Below, piece by piece: positions 41,148 through 48,552 of a DNA stretch of 64,000 nucleotides (position 1 is the first letter of the stretch; each line of letters opens with the position of its first letter). Origin of the DNA: Gorillibacterium timonense (lineage in GTDB: Bacteria; Bacillota; Bacilli; Paenibacillales; NBRC-103111); NCBI RefSeq assembly GCF_001457415.1, contig NZ_LN881723.1, forward strand, positions 1,066,531 through 1,130,530, given 5' to 3'. The position numbers and the translations under genes were made by a program. The notes below the pieces were generated by a model. It was not told the DNA's origin and did no database searches. It saw nothing but the letters and a program-made list of their open reading frames with translations.

Positions 41148-43565
41148 TTATCCCATCGTGATGAGAATGTCGTTCTCTTCCTTCAGAAGGTTCTCAGGAA
41201 TAAGCTTCCCTTCCAGGACAGTTCCGTTCAGCACGATGGAGGCGATTCCCTTTTGCACGCCGTTCGGGTTTTGGACCTTCACGTTCAAGTGCTTTCCACG
41301 GAACTCACGTTCCATCGAGAACTCCGTCCAGCTATCCGGTACGCACGGGTCGATGCGCAGGCCGTCAAACTCTGGCTGTACGCCCATGATGCCTTCGGCG
41401 AGGGATACCATGACAGTGGAGGCGGTCCCGGTGAGCCAGTGGACGTGTCCTCGACCGTAGAACGGGCTGTCCACGGCTTCGATGAATTGGCCGTGTACGT
41501 AAGGCTCGATCCCGCGCACATCCGCATCTTCGTTCATGCTGGCCGGGTTGATCTCCTGATAGTACTCGAAGGCACGATTGCCGTTGCCGATCATCGTTTC
41601 GGCGAGGACCAACCAGCCCTGCGGTTGGGAGAAGATCCCGCCGTTTTCCTTCGTCGTCGGGTTAAACAACGACATGAGCAATACCGGGTGACCGTCGCGG
41701 TTGATCGGCGGGTAGCAGACCATCGCGCCGTACTTGGTGTTCAGCTTCTCATAGACCTTATCCAGCGCGAGCTTCGCTTGCTCCGGACGAGCGGCGCCGC
41801 TCAGGACGGACCACGTTTGCGGCTCCAACCAGATCTTAGCGTCTACATTGTTGGAGGAACCGATAACTTCGTTTTCCTCGGTGAAGCCGCGGATGAATTG
41901 ATCATCCTCCCAAGCGTTCTCTTGGAGAGTATGGCTCAGCTCCTCGCGAAGCTTCTCAGCCCAAGCCACATCTTCCTTGTTGCCCTTGCGCTCGGCGATT
42001 TCGATGAAGACGTTGTACGCCATGTAGAGCTGGAACGCGACGAAGGTCGATTCGCCCTTCGCACCGAGCCGCAGGCAGTCGTTCCAGTCGGCATGAAGAC
42101 CGGCCGGCATGTTGTGAGCGCCCATGCGGTCGAGGCTGAACTGGATAGCCCGCTTGAGGTGATCATAAACGGTGCCTTCTTCCTTATTCGCATAAGGAAT
42201 CACTTCGTCGATGTAAGCCCAGTTGCCGCTCTCCTTGACGTAGCGGATCAAGGTCGGGAACAGCCACAGGGCGTCATCCGCGCGGTAAGCCGGATGTCCC
42301 GTTTCGGCTCCGTATTCCGGATCGTCTGGCGTCTTCTCGAAGCCCGGACGGTGATCGAACTTCACAAGCGGCAAGCCGCCGCCGTTATTCACCTGAGCGG
42401 ACAGCATGAGCGTAAGGCGCTCGCGAGCGAGCTCGGGGTCGAGGTGCATGATGCCTTGAATATCCTGTACGGTATCGCGGTAGCCAAGGCCGTTCCGCAG
42501 TCCACAATACTGGAAGGATGCAGCGCGGGACCAGATGAAGGTGATAAAGCATTGGTAAGCATTCCACGTGTTGACCATTTGGTTGAGGTTGTCGTCAGGC
42601 GTTTGAACCTGGAAGCGGTTCAGCTTCGCGTGCCAGAAAGTCTTCAACTCCTCCAACTCGCGGTCTACCACGGAGAGGTCTTGATAGTGGGCCATGATTT
42701 CTTTCGCGCCTTTTTCCGCATAGGCACCGAGAAGATAGATCAGTTCCTTCGATTCACCCGGTGCAAGCTCGATATCAGCCTGCAGGGCGCCGCAGGAGTT
42801 GGTGTTGAAGTTGAGCGTATTCGAGCAACCGTTTTCAATGGAGCGCGGATTCGAATAGTCGCGGTACTTGCCAACGAAGGTGTCGCGGTCGCCGTCATAA
42901 GCAGCCGCTTCCGATCCGGCGAGACCAAAGAAGCGCCAAATGCCTCTTCCTTCTTCGTCGCTATCGTTCGGGCCGGCGTGGCCTTTGATGTTCTCGTTGA
43001 TCGCTTGCAGGATCATGTTGTTGCGGAAGTAAGTCTTGCTGACGAACAAGGTGTACTGAAGGTTTACGGAGTCCTGCTCGTAGTTACCGCTGTTCGTGAA
43101 TTCCACATACCCGGTCAAGGACAGCTTGCGGGGTTTCGCACTCTTGTTCGTGACCTTCGTTTTCCAAACCTCATAGGTCTTGTTCAGCGGAACATAATAC
43201 AGCGTATCGGATTCGATCCCGTCGTATTCGGAGACAAAGCGCGAATAAGCCGTGCCGTGATGACATTCCGTGCGGTACTTCTCCAGGTCCTTGCCTACCG
43301 GTTGCCAGGAAGCCGACCAGTAATCTCCGTTTTCGCGATCTTTGACATAGATATAACGGCCCGGTTGATCATTCATGACCGAATTGAAGCGATAACGAAT
43401 GATACGTCCGTTAGCGCCCGATTTGACGAAGCTGTATCCCCCTGCATTTCCTGAAATGATCGCGCCATACTCAGGAGAGCCCAGATAGTTAGCCCATGGT
43501 GCCGGCGTATCCGGTCTTGTGATGACATATTCTTTATTCTCGGCATCAAAATAACCGTATTTCAC
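41148..43565 (-). CDS. GH94 cellobiose phosphorylase-type enzyme
   Basis: 805 residues. The family cleaves beta-glucosides with phosphate in the cytoplasm, giving glucose 1-phosphate. The N-terminal beta-sandwich starts MKYGYFDAENKEYVITRPDT. The (alpha/alpha)6 barrel has GLRNGLGYRDTVQDIQGIMH and the catalytic acid Asp in GLHADWNDCLRLGAKG near residue 480. EPYVHGQF and HWLTGTAST are typical of cellobiose phosphorylase. There is no signal peptide. GTG start at 43565 with GGAGGTG upstream. A cre-type site lies 150 bases upstream. Cellobiose is the likely substrate, but other beta-diglucosides are possible. Confidence 0.92.
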   Translation of the reverse strand: MKYGYFDAENKEYVITRPDTPAPWANYLGSPEYGAIISGNAGGYSFVKSGANGRIIRYRFNSVMNDQPGRYIYVKDRENGDYWSASWQPVGKDLEKYRTECHHGTAYSRFVSEYDGIESDTLYYVPLNKTYEVWKTKVTNKSAKPRKLSLTGYVEFTNSGNYEQDSVNLQYTLFVSKTYFRNNMILQAINENIKGHAGPNDSDEEGRGIWRFFGLAGSEAAAYDGDRDTFVGKYRDYSNPRSIENGCSNTLNFNTNSCGALQADIELAPGESKELIYLLGAYAEKGAKEIMAHYQDLSVVDRELEELKTFWHAKLNRFQVQTPDDNLNQMVNTWNAYQCFITFIWSRAASFQYCGLRNGLGYRDTVQDIQGIMHLDPELARERLTLMLSAQVNNGGGLPLVKFDHRPGFEKTPDDPEYGAETGHPAYRADDALWLFPTLIRYVKESGNWAYIDEVIPYANKEEGTVYDHLKRAIQFSLDRMGAHNMPAGLHADWNDCLRLGAKGESTFVAFQLYMAYNVFIEIAERKGNKEDVAWAEKLREELSHTLQENAWEDDQFIRGFTEENEVIGSSNNVDAKIWLEPQTWSVLSGAARPEQAKLALDKVYEKLNTKYGAMVCYPPINRDGHPVLLMSLFNPTTKENGGIFSQPQGWLVLAETMIGNGNRAFEYYQEINPASMNEDADVRGIEPYVHGQFIEAVDSPFYGRGHVHWLTGTASTVMVSLAEGIMGVQPEFDGLRIDPCVPDSWTEFSMEREFRGKHLNVKVQNPNGVQKGIASIVLNGTVLEGKLIPENLLKEENDILITMG

Positions 43566-43888
43566 GAAAATAACACCTCCATAAAAAGTTAGTTCATTTT
43601 ATTACTTCGACAAAAACATTATGAACCCTTTTTTTGAAGATTGTTATTATCCAAAAAGCTCATAAAAAGTGACGATCGGCTATAAATTTTGGATAAACGG
43701 CCCTATTTCGTTTCATGAAAACGATTTCTATTGTCTCGACCTCTTTAGCTTATTCCTCGATCGCCCTCCCCATGTTAGCCCTAGCCCGTTGCGATAACGA
43801 TGGGTTTCATGCATCTTTATCATGCCTCATCTGGCGCTCGTTTAGAATACGTTCTCATCCTCCGACGATTGGGAATAGCACAAACAAC
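43566..43888 (-). other. Gene-free upstream region of the GH94 gene
   Basis: Unusually A+T-rich around 43600-43700 for this genome, with several TATAAA/TAATAA-like stretches that could supply the promoter. Except for the cre-like site at 43715-43730 I see no feature. No coding signal. Confidence 0.4.
43715..43730 (-). promoter_or_regulatory. CcpA cre-like operator
   Basis: ATGAAAACGATTTCTA fits the consensus WTGNAANCGNWNNCWW at every defined position. It suggests carbon catabolite control of the GH94 gene, although the 150-base distance and a LacI-type regulator as alternative leave doubt. Confidence 0.55.
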
Positions 43889-43931
43889 AAACGCAAGCAG
43901 AAGGAGACTTCCTCCTCTTGCTTGCGCTTTA
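43889..43931 (-). terminator. Terminator of the SDR gene
   Basis: Stem AAGCGCAAGCA with TGCTTGCGTTT on the minus strand, followed by GTTGTTTG. It lies 54 bases after the SDR stop. Confidence 0.65.
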
Positions 43932-43983
43932 AATGGTTATCTTGCATAGTGAACCGAGTGGAGTCCAAAGCCAAAGATTAGGC

Positions 43984-44847
43984 TTACCTTACCGGATAGG
44001 TGAATCCTGTCATCTGCTCGCTGATTTCCCACAAGCTCTGTGCCAGTTCCTGATCATAGCTCAAGGGGGAGGAAGGGGTTTCCATACACTTTACGAAGTA
44101 CTTGCCGGTTATACCCTCAACCTCAGGAGAGGCTGCCAAGAAGATGGAGGTCTCCGCTCCTTTTTCGACCGGAATGAGGAAAGGTTTGATCATTCCGAAC
44201 GCCAGCTTCGCCTTAAGGCCGGATGGCCGGTCATAGAAGCTGCTTCGCACCATGCCGGGATGGAGGCAGTTGACGGTGACCCCCTCCCCGTTTAGTCTGC
44301 GGGCCAGCTCGTAGGTAAACAGAATATTGGCTAATTTGGATTGGGCGTAGGCTTTCATAGCGCTGAATTGCTCTTTGAGCTGCAGATCGTCCAAGATCAG
44401 CTTTCCCCTCGCATGAACCCTTGAGCTTACAGTGACGATGCGCGAGCTGCCGGCAGCCTTCAACCGGTCCAGAAGAAGGCCCGTAAGCAGGAAGGTTCCG
44501 AAATGATTAACTCCTATGGTCGTCTCCAAGCCATCCTTCGTCTCTGTTCGCTTGCCCGAAGCCACAAGCCCGGCGTTGTTCAGAAGAACATCCAGCCGTT
44601 GAAACCGGCTTTTGAAGTTCTCGGCAAACCGCGTGATCGACTCGAACGAGGCCAAATCCAACGGCATGAACTGCACCCGGTCATTACCGCTGATCGAACG
44701 AATCGCTCGACTTACCACCTCTCCTTTCGCCGCATTGCGGGATGCAAGCACGAGGGTAGAACCCTGCATGGCCAATGCTGCGGCTGTTGCTTTGCCGATG
44801 CCCGCGTTCCCTCCGGTAATCAAAATCACTTTGTCCTCCGCCCTCAC
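43984..44847 (-). CDS. Short-chain dehydrogenase/reductase
   Basis: 287 residues, classical SDR of the retinol-dehydrogenase-like group. Cofactor motif ITGGNAGIGKATAAALAMQG (TGxxxGIG); NNAGL; catalytic Ser in VTVSSRVHAR and YxxxK in KAYAQSKLANILFTYEL; then CLHPGMVRSSFYDRP. The basic residue after the second strand (ASRNAAKGE) suggests NADP(H). It reduces or oxidises an unknown carbonyl compound. GTG start preceded by GGGGGG. Single-gene unit. Confidence 0.9.
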   Translation of the reverse strand: MRAEDKVILITGGNAGIGKATAAALAMQGSTLVLASRNAAKGEVVSRAIRSISGNDRVQFMPLDLASFESITRFAENFKSRFQRLDVLLNNAGLVASGKRTETKDGLETTIGVNHFGTFLLTGLLLDRLKAAGSSRIVTVSSRVHARGKLILDDLQLKEQFSAMKAYAQSKLANILFTYELARRLNGEGVTVNCLHPGMVRSSFYDRPSGLKAKLAFGMIKPFLIPVEKGAETSIFLAASPEVEGITGKYFVKCMETPSSPLSYDQELAQSLWEISEQMTGFTYPVR

Positions 44848-44988
44848 GATTCATTCCCCCCGTGGTTTTTCTTTCACCGTCCGTTTCCATCCGTTTCTTA
44901 TGCTTTTATGATCAAGCTTGTTTATCCATTCTAATGATCTTCTATTAAAATAGTATACCTATGACTTGTTCATGTAAAATGGCATAGA

Positions 44989-45037
44989 CAAAAAAACAAG
45001 CCGAGGTCCGGCCGGTTCAACCCGGCTCGCCTTTGGC
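44989..45037 (-). terminator. Terminator of the Spo0E-like gene
   Basis: Minus strand: CGAG and CCGG segments pair with CCGG and CTCG around GGTTGAA, then CTTGTTTTTTT. About 90 bases after the stop. Confidence 0.6.
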
Positions 45038-45126
45038 TTTGTTTGGATACCTGTATTCCCTTTCGTTCAAGCCCCGTTGGCTCCTCCCATCGGTCTTGTC
45101 GCGCTTGTTCACGAAGAGTGAATCCA

Positions 45127-45366
45127 TCAGCTTCGCTGCCAATGCTCCTCAACCACAGCGTCCTGCTGCGAATAGCTTGAGTAACACACATCCGAAAACG
45201 ACGACATTCCTCGTTTATACGAGATATGCTGCTTCTGATATTGGTTTAACAGGTGATCGAGCTCTCTCGATTTCGCAAGCACGTCCCGATCCAGAAACCC
45301 GTGTTCCTTTACCAGCTGATGCAGTTCCTCCCGAAGCGCTTCGATTTGATGGCTGTCGATTGTCAT
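45127..45366 (-). CDS. Spo0E-family aspartyl-phosphate phosphatase
   Basis: 79 residues. Pattern: IEALREELHQLVKEHGFLD, then RDVLAKSRELDHLLNQYQK, where SRELD is the Spo0E signature (SxxxD) of the two-helix phosphatases that remove phosphate from Spo0A~P and so delay sporulation. Start at ATG 45366 with GGGAG nine bases upstream; the ATG at 45381 overlaps that site. It lies next to a peptide-signalling locus on the same strand, but a terminator at 45463-45490 separates them, so a regulatory connection is possible and not shown. Confidence 0.87.
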   Translation of the reverse strand: MTIDSHQIEALREELHQLVKEHGFLDRDVLAKSRELDHLLNQYQKQHISYKRGMSSFSDVCYSSYSQQDAVVEEHWQRS

Positions 45367-45462
45367 AAGGAGCTCTCCCATAGGTTCTTTTGTCTCATTT
45401 TATCGAGGATTAGCGAACTTCAGGAAAATTGATATTCTGGAATTTTTTTGATTGTAGCCATT

Positions 45463-45490
45463 AAAAAACCTCCGCACAAGTGCGGAGGTT
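45463..45490 (-). terminator. Terminator of the receptor-propeptide operon
   Basis: Perfect stem AACCTCCGCAC with GTGCGGAGGTT around a short loop, then TTTTTTAATGG on the minus strand, 26 bases after the propeptide stop. Confidence 0.9.
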
Positions 45491-45515
45491 CCACCCTTCC
45501 GAAGCCGGACTCCTC

Positions 45516-45680
45516 TTAATAACCATCTCCATGTGAATTCACGACGACTACGGAAGTAGTGCCGTACCCGTCTCCATGGGAGGATTGCGGAGCAACCGAT
45601 CCCGGTGCAGCCAAAGCCGGAATCGCCACGGTTAAGCTAAGAATACCGGCGAACAGGAAAGACAACAGACGTTTGCGCAT
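45516..45680 (-). CDS. Secreted signalling propeptide with duplicated SHGDGY (AloP-like)
   Basis: 54 residues, too short for usual gene finders. The N-terminus MRKRLLSFLFAGILSLTVAI has three basic residues and a hydrophobic core, then PALA and Ala-25, a clear signal peptidase I site. The mature part is about 30 residues and contains SHGDGY at 34-39 and again as the last six residues, 49-54, separated by GTTSVVVVN. The gene overlaps the 3' end of an HTH/TPR receptor gene by 44 bases and has a maximal ribosome site. Receptor-propeptide pairs of this design are the AloR-AloP quorum-sensing systems of Paenibacillus, whose mature peptides, as I recall, start with SHG. The released peptide would be re-imported by an oligopeptide permease and bind the receptor. 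I infer SHGDGY as the active unit. Confidence 0.85.
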   Translation of the reverse strand: MRKRLLSFLFAGILSLTVAIPALAAPGSVAPQSSHGDGYGTTSVVVVNSHGDGY

Positions 45681-47070
45681 GTTCGATCACCTCCTTCATC
45701 ATAGCCTCATAGACTTGCAACTGATCAGCTTCGGCATGCCCGCGGAACCGCTCCATATAGGCAGCGCAGTTCAAAGCGAGCTCGGTATTGTTGGTGGCGG
45801 TGGAGCGACGAACGGCTTGCAGCAGCCAATCCATTCCGGAACGATACCGTTCGCGGGTTAGCTGGTAAATCGCCAATTGATAACAGAGATTAGCTTGCCG
45901 CCGCTGCATGCTGGAAGTCTGGTAATAGGTAGGTCTCTCTTCGCTGCCCGCTTCCAGGAGCTCCCGATAATGATCGATTACTTCATCTACATCAAGGGAA
46001 CATCGATTCGCTGCAGACATGATGCTCAGCAGCCCGGGAAGCCTTTCTTCCGGATTCTTGTCCAAATAGAGGATATAGTCGGGCAAGTCCTCTACATGAC
46101 CCATCAGGATCCGGAGATTCAAGCGATTTCCTTGAGCGAACATGGAGAACCTCTTAACCTCCTGCTTCTCTTGCTCATCAAGCTCATCGAAGCTGCTTAA
46201 CTCCTCGTAAAAGGGAATGTAAGACAGCGCCTCCTCATAGCGGCCGCACCATTCGAGAGCATTTCCCTTCAACAGGTAGCTGCTGGCGTAATAAACGACC
46301 AGATTCCGTTCCGTGGACAATCGTTCTGTTGGCAATCCGCGGCGCTTTCGTTCTCGTTGATGCTGCATCAGAATCGTAACCGCAGCCAACAGCTCGTCCG
46401 CGATCTTCATCACATCCTCCCAGCGCTGCAAGGTGAAGTACACATTCGCCAGGTGCAGAAGACCGTCCAGCAAATAGGTTTCCGGCAAACGGGAGCGAAA
46501 GGGAGCAAACTGCAAGGCCGCTTCCATATTTTCTCTCAGATCGGGGCCAAGCCTTGCTCGAAACCACTTGTATTGACTGATGGCCAAGCGTTCCGAATGC
46601 TGCTTGATCTCGGTTTCACATACACAACGATAAAAGGGAATCGACGCTTCCCGCTGCCCTTCCTCATACAAGCTTTCGCCGAGAAGAAATACCCCTTGGA
46701 TATGTACGGGTTCTTCCATGAGTTGCACCAGCACTCGTTCGATCCAATCATATCGCTTCATCTCGACACAGCGTAACAAAAGGGCTTTCGCTTGTTTCCA
46801 GTGGGTCTTCCCGTCTGCAAAGCAATCCTCAAGATAGAGAGGATACAGCCAGCCTTCCGGCTGATGCAGCGCGCAGGCAATGAGGTCGAGCTGCCGGATC
46901 GACATGGGCTTGGGCGGAATGCGTGAAAAAAACGCGCTAAAGACTCCCCGGTTGATGCCGGTCTGATGCGATAATTCCTGTAAGGTCATGCTCTGCTTGC
47001 GCAGTTCACGCTCGATCACCGTTTGTAAGGACCTGTCCGGGATACTCGAAAAACTCATTATCCGTTCCAT
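45637..47070 (-). CDS. HTH/TPR-type peptide receptor and regulator (AloR-like, RRNPP class)
   Basis: About 477 residues. The N-terminal XRE-type helix-turn-helix is at about 8-70 (TLQELSHQTGINRGVFSAFF as recognition region, then SIRQLDLIACALHQPEGWLY). The remaining 400 residues are all-helical with TPR-like pairs, for example RSRLPETYLLDGLLHLANVY, VYFTLQRWEDVMKIADELL and LCYQLAIYQLTRERYRSG. This layout is that of RRNPP regulators such as PlcR and PrgX and the AloR receptors of Paenibacillus. The cognate peptide gene overlaps its end. I chose ATG 47070, six bases after AGGAG. An extended -10 promoter and a palindrome precede the gene, suggesting autoregulation. Confidence 0.87.
   Translation of the reverse strand: MERIMSFSSIPDRSLQTVIERELRKQSMTLQELSHQTGINRGVFSAFFSRIPPKPMSIRQLDLIACALHQPEGWLYPLYLEDCFADGKTHWKQAKALLLRCVEMKRYDWIERVLVQLMEEPVHIQGVFLLGESLYEEGQREASIPFYRCVCETEIKQHSERLAISQYKWFRARLGPDLRENMEAALQFAPFRSRLPETYLLDGLLHLANVYFTLQRWEDVMKIADELLAAVTILMQHQRERKRRGLPTERLSTERNLVVYYASSYLLKGNALEWCGRYEEALSYIPFYEELSSFDELDEQEKQEVKRFSMFAQGNRLNLRILMGHVEDLPDYILYLDKNPEERLPGLLSIMSAANRCSLDVDEVIDHYRELLEAGSEERPTYYQTSSMQRRQANLCYQLAIYQLTRERYRSGMDWLLQAVRRSTATNNTELALNCAAYMERFRGHAEADQLQVYEAMMKEVIEHAQTSVVFPVRRYS
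45685..45696 (-). promoter_or_regulatory. Maximal Shine-Dalgarno sequence of the propeptide gene
   Basis: Minus strand AAGGAGGTGATC is complementary over twelve bases to the 3' end of 16S rRNA. The GGAGG core is nine bases from the ATG. It lies within the last codons of the receptor gene, so receptor message also loads ribosomes for the peptide. Confidence 0.85.
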
Positions 47071-47131
47071 GGCCATCTCCTCTTAAGTGAAGGTCCTCAT
47101 ACTCTTTCAGTTCCAGGATCCAATAACCGAC

Positions 47132-47144
47132 ATTCTAATAGAAT
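47132..47144 (-). promoter_or_regulatory. Candidate operator palindrome of the receptor gene
   Basis: ATTCTAATAGAAT, two 6-base arms around one base, about 60 bases before the start and downstream of the predicted promoter. A related half, ATTCTACTA, lies at 47170-47178. Binding by the receptor itself is an inference. Confidence 0.45.
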
Positions 47145-47196
47145 ATGGAAAATATACGACATTTGATTCATTCTACTAAAATAATCCTTTTGTTAA

Positions 47197-47205
47197 ATTA
47201 TACCA
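47197..47205 (-). promoter_or_regulatory. Extended -10 promoter of the receptor-propeptide operon
   Basis: Minus strand TGGTATAAT (TG-N-TATAAT) with no good -35 box 17 bases upstream. Leader of about 120 bases. Confidence 0.6.
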
Positions 47206-47279
47206 CATTCTTCCGGAAAGGGTAATCTATTTTTATTCATTGCTAGAATCTCATCTCTAACGATGCTCTCCGCATGATC

Positions 47280-47327
47280 AAAAAAGCAGGCTCAGAAAAC
47301 TGCTCGAAAGCAATTTCTAGGCCTGCT
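47280..47327 (-). terminator. Terminator of the polysaccharide utilisation operon
   Basis: Minus strand: GCAGGC(C)TAGAAA pairs with TTTCTGAGCCTGC and is followed by TTTTTTGATC, 17 bases after the GH88 stop. Confidence 0.85.
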
Positions 47328-47343
47328 CGTATGATCCGACTCC

Positions 47344-48531
47344 TCACCAAAAGGCTTTCCCATTTCGGGTTACCCGGATGAGCGCTTCAAGGTAGAAATA
47401 ATCTCCCCATATGGTGCATTCATCGACCCCCGCACCGCCGGGCTTGCTGTATACACCATGCTTCAACAATCCGTTGGAGTTTGGAAGATCTGCCGTGGTG
47501 TAGCTCTCCGACAGCGACTTGAGCATGTGAAGAGCGGCATTCTCATAGAGGGAACGGAACTCGTCAAGAACCGGAAGCTGCTCCGCCTGCTCCAGAAAGC
47601 CGCAGGCGGCGATGGCCGCAGCCGAGCTATCCCTTTCCTCCGCTCCGCTCGTGAAGATCAGGTCCCAATACGGGACGAAGTCCGCGGGAAGACGGTTCAA
47701 GAAGTAATGGCCGAGCCTCTTGGCTCGCTCAAGAAGCTCCGCATTGCCGGTATACCGGCTGCTGAGCGGAAATCCATAGATACCCCACGCTTGCCCCCGC
47801 GCCCAGCATGAATCGTCGGAGAACCCTTGATGTGTAGTTCCGCGAAGCGGGGCTCCGCTTTCCGTATCCATGAAGAAGGTGTGATAGGTTGACGCATCCT
47901 CGCGGATCATATACCGGGACGCTTGATCGGCGTGGCGCACGGCAGCTTCCCGGTAGCGAAGGTCTCCTGTCTCCTGCGACGCCCAATAGAGGAGGGGCAG
48001 ATTCATTAGGCAATCGATGATCATCCGTCCCCGTTGATTGGGATCGTTCAGATCTCCCCAAGCCTGAATGATTCCCGCTTTGGGAAAAGTTCGGCTAAGC
48101 AGCAGGTCTGCCGCCTTGAGCGCATAGATCCGCGCTTGTTCGTTGCCGGTCAGCTTATAAGCGGCCACACAGGACAAGCTGTACACGAACCCCAAATCAT
48201 GGGTGTGAATGTGGACGCCCTGTTCGATCCGATCATAGAAGCTCTCCAACTGCTTCTCCGCCGTTTCGCGGTAACGGTCCTGGCCGGTCGCTTCATAAGC
48301 CAGCCAGAGCATCCCCGTCCAAAAGCCGGGAGTCCATTCAAAGTTATCGACGGCTGGGTACACTCCCCCTTGACTTGCCGCATCGGGAAAGGTACGGGAG
48401 AAGACTTCAAGATTCTCGTCGATCTTCTTCAGGACGAAACCGAGCGCCGCTTCCGCCTCCTCCTTCGTCCACTTCGGCTTCTCCCGGAAGACGGGGGAAG
48501 CCAACGGTTCATTCGCTATCGAATTGTGCAA
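47344..48531 (-). CDS. GH88 unsaturated glucuronyl hydrolase
   Basis: 395 residues, an (alpha/alpha)6 barrel. The family releases the unsaturated uronic acid left at the non-reducing end by polysaccharide lyases, by hydration. Visible are NFEWTPGFWTGMLWLAYEAT with the first catalytic Asp region, THDLGFVYSLSCVAA, MIIDCLMNLPLLYWAS with the essential Asp (Asp149 in the Bacillus GL1 enzyme), and WARGQAWGIYGFPLSSRYT. No signal peptide, so it acts in the cytoplasm. TTG start at 48531 with GGAGAGGAG upstream. Last gene of the operon behind the lyase. Confidence 0.92.
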   Translation of the reverse strand: MHNSIANEPLASPVFREKPKWTKEEAEAALGFVLKKIDENLEVFSRTFPDAASQGGVYPAVDNFEWTPGFWTGMLWLAYEATGQDRYRETAEKQLESFYDRIEQGVHIHTHDLGFVYSLSCVAAYKLTGNEQARIYALKAADLLLSRTFPKAGIIQAWGDLNDPNQRGRMIIDCLMNLPLLYWASQETGDLRYREAAVRHADQASRYMIREDASTYHTFFMDTESGAPLRGTTHQGFSDDSCWARGQAWGIYGFPLSSRYTGNAELLERAKRLGHYFLNRLPADFVPYWDLIFTSGAEERDSSAAAIAACGFLEQAEQLPVLDEFRSLYENAALHMLKSLSESYTTADLPNSNGLLKHGVYSKPGGAGVDECTIWGDYFYLEALIRVTRNGKAFW

Positions 48532-48552
48532 AGCGGATTCTCCTCTCCTGAT

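Noticed and set aside
41253..43454. Very long open frame on the plus strand opposite the GH94 gene
   Set aside because: It is the antisense shadow of a high-G+C gene whose minus-strand product is a clear GH94 enzyme; the antisense protein shows no recognisable domain.
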